Assembly (NCBI GenBank): GCA_003184365.1
Contig: NKYR01000067.1
Location: 1 to 64,000, forward strand
Source: Evernia prunastri
Lineage: Eukaryota > Ascomycota > Lecanoromycetes > Lecanorales > Parmeliaceae
DNA length: 64,000 bases
Direction: 5' to 3'
Shown one piece after another: positions 10,945 to 21,186 of this stretch. The translations under genes and the position numbers were made by a program. Below the pieces are notes generated by a model. The model made no database searches. It saw only the letters and a program-made list of their open reading frames with translations, and was not told where the DNA came from. How positions within the stretch are numbered: the first letter of the stretch is position 1; every line of letters begins with the position of its first letter.

Positions 10945-11070
10945 CATTTATGATTTGGGTGGAGGGTGACAATCTCGCGTCAGTGTACGATATAACTTGC
11001 AGAGAACGAATTCAATCTTTGATCTGCTCTTTTGCTTTTATTCACACGTATCCTCACATTTGCTTGCAAG

Positions 11071-12339
11071 ATGTCCAAATATATCCGCTTTACCATCCTC
11101 CCAGCTGTCCTGTTTATGCTCCTTTTTAATCAACTCCAAGCCTCTGCCCCTGCTTCCTCTCCTGCAGCATCTACAGAACTGATATGCCACACTGCTCATG
11201 CTTCAGAATGTTATCCAGCAATATTCCAGCCCACGGAGCACTTCCAACGCATCCACGACGACCAGTCTATTCCGCCCGGCCTGCATGTACGTATGAACCT
11301 GGCTACCGGCCTCAAAGAAGCGCGTCTCAACGTTCCCGAATCATGGGGAGCGCCTCACGCAGATCTTGTGGTCATAGACAACCAGCCGCCGCGCCCAAGC
11401 GTTGAGGAAGACGGAGTCGTCGAGGAAGTACCACAGCTACAAGACCAGTCAAATCTAGACACGGGATACGAACGAGGACCTTACTTTCCGCCTGAATTCG
11501 ATGCAGATGAGTCTTCACTCTTCTCCTCTTCGATAGCCACACTCCATTCCAGACCAGCTCTCTCCACCACAGATCTCTTATGCCTTTCTGTCCTCCAAGA
11601 TCTCGCTCATTCCATCCATTGGGGCATTGCGATGGCACGGGATACTATCGTCAGCCAACACCTTCTCTCTGCGATTGATCCCCAATCCGTTGTACCAAAT
11701 GAAGTCCGTTCGGCAGCTGCTTTGCTCTTAGGCACAGCCATACACAGTAACCCCGACGCACTAGACGCTCTTCTGAGCCATCCCCATTCCTCCGAGACCG
11801 GCATGGTCCCTGTAGTGCTTGCTGCACTGAGGAACTCAGAGCAGGTAGATACAGCGCTCAACACGCGGATTGTATTTTTGCTTTCGCAGCTTTGCCAAAA
11901 CACCGACCAGCTGCGCATCTTTATCCACTCCGAGGGTTTAACTACGTTACTTGACTTCTTTGAACCGGAGAAAGTGACTTGGGATGACGGGAAAAACAAG
12001 CTTCGCGCCAAAGCTGCCAACCTCATACATGACCGTGTACTCTCCATTATTGATAGCGCCGATGGCCTCGTGTCCCAAGCTGGCTCCGAGGTCAGCGGAT
12101 TGAAAGACGACCAGACACTTGCGAAGGGTCTGAAGCCCTGGTGCAATGCTTTTAGGACTGTTTTGAGAAAGTACGAAGTCGCGAGTATGAATGGAAAGGA
12201 TATATCGCCAGCGGCGGATGCAGCATATGAAAGTATAAAGGAAGCAAATCAGAAGCTGAGGGAAGAAAGTGTACAGCTCAGGATATGCGGAGACGAATCT
12301 AAAATGCGATTGGAGAACGTTTTGCATTCCGTGAAATAA
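11071..12339 (+). CDS. sil1: ER nucleotide-exchange factor SIL1
   Basis: Intronless, 422 residues from ATG 11071. I prefer this start over the in-frame ATG at 11032 because it puts a signal peptide (KYIRFTILPAVLFMLLF) right at the N-terminus. The motif HVRMNLATGLKEARL and the helical Armadillo-like repeats around LLGTAIHSNPDAL match fungal SIL1/SLS1. These proteins stimulate ADP release from the ER Hsp70 Kar2/BiP during translocation and folding. The C-terminus ends LHSVK, not an HDEL- or KDEL-type signal, so ER retention must work some other way or be weak. It lies ~125 bp beyond the transposon's right end, so its promoter is short or overlaps the element. Confidence 0.85.
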   Translation: MSKYIRFTILPAVLFMLLFNQLQASAPASSPAASTELICHTAHASECYPAIFQPTEHFQRIHDDQSIPPGLHVRMNLATGLKEARLNVPESWGAPHADLVVIDNQPPRPSVEEDGVVEEVPQLQDQSNLDTGYERGPYFPPEFDADESSLFSSSIATLHSRPALSTTDLLCLSVLQDLAHSIHWGIAMARDTIVSQHLLSAIDPQSVVPNEVRSAAALLLGTAIHSNPDALDALLSHPHSSETGMVPVVLAALRNSEQVDTALNTRIVFLLSQLCQNTDQLRIFIHSEGLTTLLDFFEPEKVTWDDGKNKLRAKAANLIHDRVLSIIDSADGLVSQAGSEVSGLKDDQTLAKGLKPWCNAFRTVLRKYEVASMNGKDISPAADAAYESIKEANQKLREESVQLRICGDESKMRLENVLHSVK

Positions 12340-12634
12340 CTATGAAAATAGTCTATTGGGTTCAGGGGCATCGTGACTGCGAGCTGCATGGCTCCGAAGC
12401 AACAGGCAGGTTTCCATGGTAATAGAGCGAAGGAACGAACTAGCTCTCCAATACCGACCCTTCAACGAGTATCTCCGGCACCTCAGCCATCACGAAATTC
12501 TATCATGCCTTGACGTAAATCCTGTCCACCTCACCAATTCGAGGAAGAAGGGTATCGCCGGGTGGCGGAAATCGCAAAGCTTATAGCTTCGCATCGATGC
12601 ACAACGTGGGCGAAGCCTGCTTGCATAGTGGTCT

Positions 12635-13567
12635 TTAAGCAGCTTCGTCGAACCTCATATCAGTCATCCCGTCATGATGACCATATCCACGGGTCATGTC
12701 AACATCCGCGTTTTCGTCCTCGTGAATGAGAATCTGCCCTCCCTTGGGAACCATACCGGCCTTCCCCATGGCAGGCCCGGTGGGTTTCGCTGCCGCCTTT
12801 CCTTTACCACATGCTGCAGCGACACTGCCTTTGCCATTTACCTTTCGCTTGGTTGGCGCTTCCTCCTCGTCTTCGTTCACCGAGTCCTCGTCCTCGCTGC
12901 CAGAGTACGTTTTAGTGTTGGGTTTTTTCACCACTCTGGCTATTCCTTTCTTTGCCACCTTGGCTTTCTTGGCAAGGGTCTCGCCTCCGTCCACGTGCTC
13001 CGCTTTTTGAGAGGCAGCACGCCTCTTGGTGCCCTGGTTCGCCGTGGCTTTCCCTTTGCTAGAAGGCTTATCAATGTCGCTGCTGATGCCGCCCTGTAAC
13101 CTGTAAGTCATTTGAAACGACCAAGCAGTTCTGGAAATTACCATTTCCTCTGGCTCTTGCTTGATTGCTGCAGCTTCCTCTTCGGTCTCATCTTTCTCAT
13201 CTCCGATGACAGCTTGTTTGACAACACCTTTGCCTCTGTCACTGGCACTGGCCCCCTTCTTAGTTGCAGCACGCGGCTTCTTGGTAGCAGCGGCTCCTGC
13301 AGCGGCTCCTGCACTGGCAGTATCTGGAGCCCCGGCATTTTCAGGGTTCTCAGCGGCTATCTCGCGCCCCTTCTGTCTCCATTTGCGAAATTTGTGCTCC
13401 AGGGAGGACTCGGTGCGACCTAGCTCGTCCATGGCTGCCATCTTCTTGAAGCTGATTTTCGGGTTGCCGATGGTAGCGAAGAGAAGTGGCATGATGGAGT
13501 TCGCGTCGTCGTTGACGTTCGCAGCGACTTTCCTCCCCTTGCCTTTTGGGCTGGCTGCTGTGGCCAT
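12635..13567 (-). CDS. Myb/SANT-like N-terminus with basic low-complexity tail
   Basis: Single-exon frame of 310 residues. Residues ~22-70 (MPLLFATIGNPKISF, then MAAMDELGRTESSL and HKFRKWRQKGREI) resemble the fungal Myb/SANT-like helix-turn-helix found in small nuclear proteins. The rest is Ala/Lys-rich with clusters such as KKPRAATKKG and KRRAASQK that could be nuclear localisation signals, plus acidic patches (EDEDSVNEDEEE). This suggests a nuclear, DNA- or chromatin-associated protein; targets are unknown. A GTAATT..TTACAG pair near 13140-13100 resembles an intron, but removal would break the frame, so I kept it coding. Convergent with sil1. Confidence 0.6.
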   Translation of the reverse strand: MATAASPKGKGRKVAANVNDDANSIMPLLFATIGNPKISFKKMAAMDELGRTESSLEHKFRKWRQKGREIAAENPENAGAPDTASAGAAAGAAATKKPRAATKKGASASDRGKGVVKQAVIGDEKDETEEEAAAIKQEPEEMVISRTAWSFQMTYRLQGGISSDIDKPSSKGKATANQGTKRRAASQKAEHVDGGETLAKKAKVAKKGIARVVKKPNTKTYSGSEDEDSVNEDEEEAPTKRKVNGKGSVAAACGKGKAAAKPTGPAMGKAGMVPKGGQILIHEDENADVDMTRGYGHHDGMTDMRFDEAA

Positions 13568-16426
13568 GACTGCTGATGAGGGACTGGGGTACTGTGACAG
13601 TAGTGCTTGTCAGAGTCAGCCGATGATCTTTTGATGCAAAGTCAATGCTATGTGGAGTGAGTGAAGTAAAAGAAATGCGAAGTGAAGCGGTAGATGTGCT
13701 CACAGGACGCTGCCAACGTATTGATATAACAGAGTTAAATCGACCGTCTGCACAAGATACCAGCGTTGAATTAGCATATCGTTCTGACAAGGTACATCGC
13801 CGCAGCGATGACAACGGGCGTATTAATGGTAGTGGGGAACGGTAATCGCGGAGGTGTAAAAACTCAGATGTTCTTGCTCGACGAAGCAGTCGCAAGAATG
13901 AGCTTCTGAATCGTATGGGTGGTAGTAGGAGGGTTGCAGAGGCGGATGAGAGTGCTAAGAGAGGATGAAATGATGTGATCGTACCTTTGATGATTCTGAG
14001 AGGCTCGTATGTCTGAGCTCTGGTCTCTGGTGAGGAAGCGAAGCTAATAATCTCCTCTGTTGTGTGCTCTGTTGTGTATCAGCGTACGATGCAACGATGT
14101 CGGCACGGACGATATTCGCCGATAGATGCCAGTTTTGGTGCAATGGATGACGGGAGAAGGAAGACTTGAGCGCGATAATGTTGTGGTTCTGAGAGTTTGT
14201 GGACGCGAACTGAGAGAGTTGACAATCACTTTGCCTCACCACCTTATAAAAAGACGCTAGCAGTTTACGGGCCGCAACCAGAGAACTCCTTAAGTGTCCT
14301 AGTTGAACAACCATAGGCTTTTGAAACAGGATGCCAGAGGTTGGAAGTCTTTCTGTGGAGTCGAGTATCTATCAGTCTCTATCTACAAGGAGCTCCCTTC
14401 ATATTCACGTCTCCTGCCCTAATTACCCTAGGCAGGTTTTCCTTCTCCTGGATTCAAGTCACGGCAGGAGCTATGGAGATGAAGGATTTCGATTCTTCAC
14501 CCATTCTACATTGGTTTTCTTGCTTAATGTCATCCATGTTGCGCCTGGATTCGTTTATTAAAGCATATTCTTTCCATCTTTCACGGTCGTCCACGTATTC
14601 AGGAAGACTCTGTCACCTGATTACGACGCTGACGCCGTCTCTTTCCCCTTCTGAGCCGACTTCGATTCAGTGACTGGGCCCTTGATAGCGAGTTTGATGC
14701 TCTTCTCCGGCAACTACGTGCTCCTGGACCTTGGGTAAAAACCTCTTTCCTCTGGCTGTCGGTCCAATCCAGGATGCTATTGACATCATGTCTGAGCTCC
14801 ACGGCGTCTTTCCAGACCTTCAGCCCGTAGCGGCTGAAGAAGTGCATATAGCAAATTACTCCTGTGCATGATGCTGGCTTGCGTCCTGTCATATTTCTTG
14901 TCAAAGATTTTAACCTTCTCAAACCTTCCACCCTCGCGGCGTCAGCATGGTAGGCTTGCAACTCGGTATACTTTATAGTGCACCTATTGTTCTCCAGCTC
15001 AACTATTAAAAGCGGATGGTGACTATCTGGCTCTACCTCTGTGAATGACTTTTCAATTATTCGTCGGCGATCATATCTTCATGGGGAAAAGTGTTCTTGC
15101 CGAATCCGTAGCTTGGGTCAGGCTTGGAATTGTCTGTCACCTTGGGTAATTCGTTGAGTGGAAATGCAAGGATTGTCAGAGTTCTCTGGAACTGGCAGGC
15201 AGTCGTGCTGCAGGGTTTACTCCTTGTCATACTTAGATGGCCCCATTTCCATAGCTCCAGGAGCACCCTCTTGACTTCTTTACACCATCCCTGCCTATTC
15301 GACTGAACGTTAGGCGAGGATGGTAACCCCAGACTCCAGCAATGAAGTTGTTCTCACAGGCTCACAGCGACAGGTTTTATTTCTGCTCTTTCTGTTTCAT
15401 ATCAGAACTACGGTCAGTGTCCATCAAATCTTCAGCCTTCTTGACAGTCACTAACCTTTTCTTCCTATATCGTTGAACATGAAACCTTTCGTCCAAAAAT
15501 TAGCTAGATCTCATTAGACTGTCTGGGTGTGAGCTGTAGAGCTTGAGACAGCCGTGAAGTCTTCAGATGGCCAAGGTTCTCTGGCTTTATCAGTCTTGCT
15601 CTTTTGTTTGAAGAAGCCATGGGCGAATCGTGCAGTTTCTGTTGCTTAGAATTGCTTCAGTCGGTGGGTGGGGTATGCTTGGGTACGCATTGTCAGTCTC
15701 AGCCTTGTTTCTTGGAGTACTGCAGCGTTTAGGCCGGGCAACGCTGACTGTAACCCATCAAACTTAGCGAAGCCCTACTCAACGTACCAGACAACCCACG
15801 AAATCCAAATCCGGAGAAGATCTACCTCGATTGGCGACTCGCTTCGTTTCCTCTTCTCACCCATATCATGTGCTTCCAGGGCTGGTAGTGTGGCTTCGTG
15901 ACTTGGTAATGCATCTCAGTAACCCGGAATAGAGTGTGAGTGCTGGGTTGGTCAAGCTGTGAAGTGAAGGAGTAACTAGCTAGTGTGCTCGGCCGAATAT
16001 GCTCGGGAAAAAAGGTACTTTACAAAGACGCCAATGTTATCTTCACGTCTAAATCCAGAGTCATTTTCAGAGATACTCTGTTCATTTTTTCGAGCGATTG
16101 GAGTGTGAGGGAGTATATTTGTCTGTTCACTATGTCCTATGACTTCGTTAATCTTTCTGATAGTAGTCCGCCATGACTAAAAGCGTTGTGTCTGCTTTCC
16201 AGCACATATGACTACTTTCAGTTGAAATTTAAATCGATTGCCAAGGAAATAGTATGTTAAAAGCGATCAACTATCGCGTAAGGCTCACAAGCCGCCAAGC
16301 TTATATGTGAACGTTCGTCCCAGATCATCCTATTCCGAGGAAGGGACTCGGGAAAGACCGCCCTGCCTAGACGTTGTTGCGCTGGCCATTCCATCTCAGG
16401 TACTCTAATCCATCTCCATTCCCGAA
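13568..16426. other. 2.9 kb without a confident gene; minus-strand coding-like fragments
   Basis: The minus strand has open stretches with protein-like composition at ~15266-15057 (containing VLLELWKWGHLSM) and 14961-14599 (MHFFSRYGLKVWKDAVEL), in different frames with stops between. They could be a decayed gene or one with introns I cannot place. The 13570-14320 segment is the likely promoter and leader of the Myb-like gene. Confidence 0.4.
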
Positions 16427-19111
16427 TCATCCAGCTGCTGCCACAGCATGGCCTGCTTGATTACTCTTCATCTGCTCGCCCTCAGCTTTGCTAGCTGGGA
16501 CAGGTGCAGACGAAAGCCCGGGTTTTGAGTCTCCGGGATGGTCTACGCCATTTAGGGCTGGAGCCAGACTCTGCTTGCTCTCTGAAGCTAAGACTTGCGG
16601 TCGCCATCTGGCAAGATGCTTGGCCGTAGGAGCTTTGGCGTCATCATCTGCGAGGTAAATATTAGCGAAAAACATGGAGGTGCTCCTGTCCGATGACTCA
16701 CAATTCCGCCACAGGTCCTCAAGTGCATCAATAGCTATATCCCGTGCTGGTGGTTTCATTAGAATCAAATAGCTGAGATACTGTCAGAAAGTTGTCCAAA
16801 CCCCCCAAAAAAGTCAATGGTAGGGTAAACCTACAGCAAAGAATTCACCGCTAACTGGACTCTCTCTGGATCCCTCGCAAGCCCTTTGACGCGATCAAGC
16901 ACATTTGCGTTAACCTCTGGAATCTCCGACAGGAACCTGATCAAGTGTTTATCCTTCGCATCCAAGTATGGCACGATCCCATCCAGAACCTTTAGCATCC
17001 ATTTCTCGTAATGCTGCTTTGGCTTTGGTAAAGTCACGCCGCCGTTCTGCGGCCCACTGTTTTGTTTTTGTATTCGATCATTGTACCATTCTTCGTTCAG
17101 CCACGCGATGGCTATAGGTATCCTGGACCGGAAGTCCTCCACGATAAACTTCCATAGCGTTTCCCGGATCCCATCGCTCAAGCTGGAACCTGCCACTTGC
17201 TTCTTCACAATTGCGTTAGAGACATCGTCTTCACTGCTATCATCGTCTAGTCCAGCAGAAGCGCGTGTCGCCAGTCTTGTGATGACAGTGGTCCAAGCTT
17301 CTTTGTCGTAATTACTTCCTGCCAGCCTGTTCAAGCCTGATTTCGGCTTCTTGGCAGCAGGAGCTTCTTCTAGAACATTCATCATGCTGAAAACCCGGCT
17401 GATGGTCCCTCTGCCTATCTGCATCGTGTCCTCGGCGGTTAAAGGAGGAGGTTGCGGAAGCTTGAACGGCCCAAGAGCAACTTCCGAGGGAGACTGCAGC
17501 GAGTCTTCAGGTGGAAGAGCATCTGCTTTGTTGATTATTTGCTCTCTGTCCTCGCTGGGTTCAAAGTCTGGCTCGTAGTCCTCTTCATCGTCGCCCAGAG
17601 CTTGTGGTGGTGGCTTGGAAAGCGATAGGTAGCGAGCTCGGACGTAATTTAGTGCCTGATCCAGAGCTTGCTGGTCAATGTGCACAAGGACTGGCGGGAT
17701 TATCCTGATCATTATATCTAGAGTCAATGATGTTACATCGAAAGTTGCCAGAGCCGGATCCTTTGTCAATGTGAATAGCTGACCAAGACTAACGGGACCA
17801 GATGGAAGAGGATCAGGCTCCGGTTGCTCAGGCAGTTCAGCTCCGAGACGGCGTCGCTTGTTGTTGTCGAGACCGTCAGTAGGTTCGTTGGGCGGTCCTC
17901 TCTTTCGACTTCCTTCATTGAAAACATCCAAGTGGATTCGGGCAAGACGATCTACATACGCCTTGATTCGATCGGCAAAGGGACCAGTCTCATTCCTGGT
18001 ACTCTGTCAACATCATTGATCTCTCGAGTCACGGGGCTCGAACACATTCATACCTTCGGAGAACATTCATGAGCAACGCCCTTGTCGTACGCTCCATAGA
18101 CTTAACCTGGACCTTGGCTTTCGGAGTCATGGGCGAGTTGGCTTGTTTCATCGGATTGAAGTTCAAAATTGCGGAGATGATTTTGTTGGCAATGGATTGG
18201 CGAGTTCGGAGAAGTGTGCCCAGGCAATTAAGGGTTGCGTTGACATGAACGGCATCACTGCAGGTATAGAATTAGGGATGATTCCTTCAAAAGACGTTCG
18301 TGCTTGATGTTGTGTACCTAATGTCCTCGTTGAATACATTGAGAAGTCTATCCAGTAATCCTGAGGCTTCGGGTTCAAGCCTCCGGGGGGGGATCAACGA
18401 ATGATCTCTGGGGACTAAGGCAATAGAGACCTCGTTCTGATCAGGACGCTGAGAGTTGCATCAGTAGAGTGCTCTCAGCTGGGAGACGTTGGACTTCACG
18501 CACCCTTGGGTCTGCAATTACGCCAGGGGTCTGCACCTGGACAACTTTTTGTACAAACTTGATGCAACATATTCGGACTCCTGTAGCAGCAGTGTCCCAT
18601 CTCTTCAATATATTCGACTTGATCGAGGCCATCTGATTCCATACTGGCACATCATGTGGGTTTGCAATACTGGTAACAGAAAAGAAGTGAGACAACATTG
18701 TCCTTGACCCAAGAGCCTCATGGTTCTACGTATAGGCAATACCAGTGCCTGCCTACAGCTGGGGATGAGGGATCGTACGTACATGTAGCGGAACACTAGG
18801 CTGTATATGCTTGCTGCAGTCTGCACGACACCCTTGACCACGGCAGCATCCTCCCCCGGTTTCTCCAGCAAATCTTTTAGTATTTGGAGAACCCCAACAG
18901 CGGAACTCTCCTTCTGGTATGAAGCAAATGTAGGGCTAGCAAAGGTCTCGGCAAGAAACTCAGCACCCCATCTTCGTAGCTCGAGTCGTGCATTTGCCCC
19001 GACGATGGGCAGGATTCCTTGTACAATTTGAGGGTAGAGACCGGCATCCGCGAGGACGATTTGACGGGCAGCTTCGAGTTGAGCAAGTTGATCGGGCACA
19101 GAGAGCGCCAT
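16427..19111 (-). CDS. pta1: mRNA 3'-end processing factor Pta1/symplekin
   Basis: Seven exons: 19111-18783, 18669-18504, 18448-18318, 18257-18054, 18001-16835, 16772-16702 and 16647-16427, giving 762 residues. All junctions keep frame. The N-terminal ~380 residues are helical (HEAT-like) and carry the Symplekin/Pta1 N-terminal signature, including HDVPVWNQMASIKSNIL, IKFVQKVVQVQTPG and the ARIHLDVFNEGSRKR segment. The C-terminal part has LWKFIVEDFRSRIPIAIAWL and WRNYDDAKAPT motifs seen in fungal Pta1. Pta1 is a scaffold of the cleavage and polyadenylation factor, linking the nuclease and phosphatase modules in the nucleus. The start has ATGGCGC context. It is divergent from coa3 with 415 bp between starts. 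Confidence 0.88.
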
Positions 19112-19526
19112 GGGGATTCTCCAAGTCGCGATTGGTGGGCCGCTTTTGTTACCGGAAGTGTCAAAGGTGTGCTACAGGATGTGGAAGCGCAGCAAGGGAA
19201 AGAATGATAGCTAATTAAGAGAGCATGACAAAGATATAGGAGATGAAGGTAATTCAAAGAGGCCTTGATGAACGAGAAGAGGTCTCTTATTCTAGTGTTG
19301 GAGTGTCTACAATGCCAATGATGGTGACGGGAGTCGAGTATTGTAATAAAATGGTGAAAGAAAGTCGAAGCTCTTTCGCGTAGGAAGTTCATGCACGCCA
19401 ATCTGTCAAAAGGTACGCTAGCAAGCTTCCCGCCCAGCTCCGTACCTAAGGTAGGTAGCTCCTCTACCTCTAATAACCTTCTGCTTTTCTCTCAATCTTT
19501 ATCGACCATCCGAGACATCATTCACA
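19112..19526. promoter_or_regulatory. shared divergent promoter region, PTA1/COA3
   Basis: 415 bp between the two start codons. It contains a CCTAAGGTAGGTAG box at ~19445-19458, a motif type seen several times in this window. No TATA box is obvious on either side. Confidence 0.45.
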
Positions 19527-19927
19527 ATGGCCATGTAAAGTTTCGTATCTCTGTTGTCGGCCTAAATACACTGACCAGGTTCTCCAAGACTACCCCGCTC
19601 GTCCTACTATGACAAGCATTACCGCCAAAGCGCCGCCCTGATCCGTGCTCGTCAACCCTACCTAGTCCGCAATATCTTCACCGGTCTCGGTCTTTGCGCT
19701 TTCACTATTGGTGTTTGTACGTTGTGCTTTTACTTTATGTAAAAGAAGGGAATGATACTGATTGTACAGACTCGTGGACCATTAATGCTGTGGCTCAAGA
19801 TGACTTCTCCGATGTACCAATTCCCGACGCCCCAGCACAGCCGCCACATACACCGCATACTGGGGTTGAGAAATCGATCAGTGTAGCTGCGCTGGACAAG
19901 CAGAGGGAGGAGAGATTGAAGCCATAA
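19527..19927 (+). CDS. coa3: cytochrome c oxidase assembly factor Coa3
   Basis: Three exons: 19527-19534, 19589-19716 and 19770-19927, giving 97 residues. The product begins MAILPRSSYYDKHYRQS, then has the positively charged RARQPYLVRN and a single membrane segment (GLGLCAFTIGVYSWTI). The conserved DDFSDVPIPDAP follows. This matches Coa3/Cox25, an inner-mitochondrial-membrane protein that stabilises newly made Cox1 with Cox14 and Mss51-linked factors. Exon 1 is only 8 nt. The acceptor that keeps frame is CCAAG at 19588 rather than the nearer CAG at 19578, whose use would run into a stop. The last intron is 53 nt. Confidence 0.85.
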
Positions 19928-20423
19928 GGTTCCTGGAAAGAATAGAAAGTAAGGATCGGAGGGGGGCATCCTGGGATCGCCAAAGGCTGGTCGCTGAATC
20001 GCGATGGAGGCGCCCCGAAACAATCTATATCTACAGCGATAGTGATGTGTTCTCATGCTACTGGATGATGAGTGCGATGGTGGAAGCACAAAGGTACGGG
20101 AAAGCGCGAGCTACCATGACTTCGAGCGCGTAGTATTCCTGTCAATAGCAATGGGCAGAAGGCAGGCGGAGCTGGGTTAGCAATGAGCAAGCAATTGTCC
20201 TTTGATTGCACCGAATTGAACTGGAAAGATTCCTATGATTGAGGGCGTTATACTATACAAGACTACATTGCATTCATTGCCCGTCTCCTAGACTCCGACA
20301 CTCAACGATCTTACTTTGCGGACTGGTATCTTACAGGGACGTCTCGCATGTCCAGCTTTCGAACCAGCTCCTTTTATCCAGAAAAACAGAACCCTCCAAA
20401 TTGCGAACTATGGACTGCGTACA
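19928..20423. other. intergenic between convergent genes
   Basis: About 0.5 kb of shared 3' flank for coa3 and the wall protein; no feature seen. Confidence 0.5.
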
Positions 20424-21186
20424 TTAAATCACAGCCAGCATTCCCAATACTATCGCCAATAGGCTCTTATGGACGCTGAGGACAATTGCCGCATTTGCGC
20501 CTTTGGCAGATCCAGTCGGGGTGCTCGTACTGCTGGTAGGTGCAGAGGTTCCGCTCGCTGATGATGCTGACTTTGTTGCGGTTGATGTAGACGAACTGGA
20601 ACTTGATTTACTCGATGTATGGCTTGTGGTGGATGTTCCAGAATTGGTGGTGGTTATGCTGCTACTGGTGGAGGAGGAAGTAGATGAGGAAGTAGAGGAA
20701 GTAGAACTTGATGTGCTTGATGTGGTTGTCGTCGAGGCAGATGGCGAAGCGCTAGCTGATCCAACAGAGCCGGAGCCTTGAACAGTAATAATGTCGCTGT
20801 AGTTGGCGTCACCCGCGTTACTGTCTGAAGAAATCTCAACGGTGTATACTCCGCTAGCAGTATCAGTGGGCACTGTAAAAGTGTAGGAGCCGGAGTTGGC
20901 GATTCCAGCTATAGACAGGTTAATCATGCTGCGCAACTTAAGCATGGAGCGATGTGTGGGAGTACGCACAAGCGAGCACAGTCCCCCGGTTCAAGTTGCT
21001 TGCGGGACCGTTGCGCAATGTCAAAGTTACGGTGCCAGACGTCGTAGGAGTCCAGGTGAACGTGGATGATGAGCCAGCCGTGACAGTGAAACCTGGCGGC
21101 GTTGTCGGAGGGTTCGACGTGGGTCCAGACTGCGCCGCGACAGTGGCGAGAAGGCACGCGACAACAGAGAGCGGAGAAATGCGCAT
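20424..21186 (-). CDS. GPI-anchored Ser/Thr-rich cell-wall protein (Kre9/Knh1-like domain)
   Basis: Exons 21186-20970 and 20908-20424 give 233 residues. A signal peptide (MRISPLSVVACLLATVAA) leads into a beta-rich domain with FTVTAGSSSTFTW, RNGPASNLN and, across the splice, ASGIANSGSYTF, the pattern of the Ser-Thr-rich GPI-anchored membrane family. Residues ~110-200 are almost only Ser and Thr (O-glycosylation). The C-terminus is a hydrophobic tail (SLLAIVLGMLAVI) after a small-residue stretch, as needed for GPI attachment. It should sit on the plasma membrane or wall surface. The 61-nt intron uses GTGCGT..CTATAG, chosen because it restores the family motif; a GTACTC donor is the alternative. 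Confidence 0.8.

Noticed and set aside
13098..13140. Apparent intron in the Myb/SANT-like gene
   Set aside because: GTAATT..TTACAG would be 41 nt and would shift the frame of the basic tail, while the frame is open without splicing.
20503..20781. Acidic Glu/Val/Asp-rich open frame on the plus strand
   Set aside because: Shadow of the Ser/Thr-rich part of the GPI-anchored protein on the other strand.
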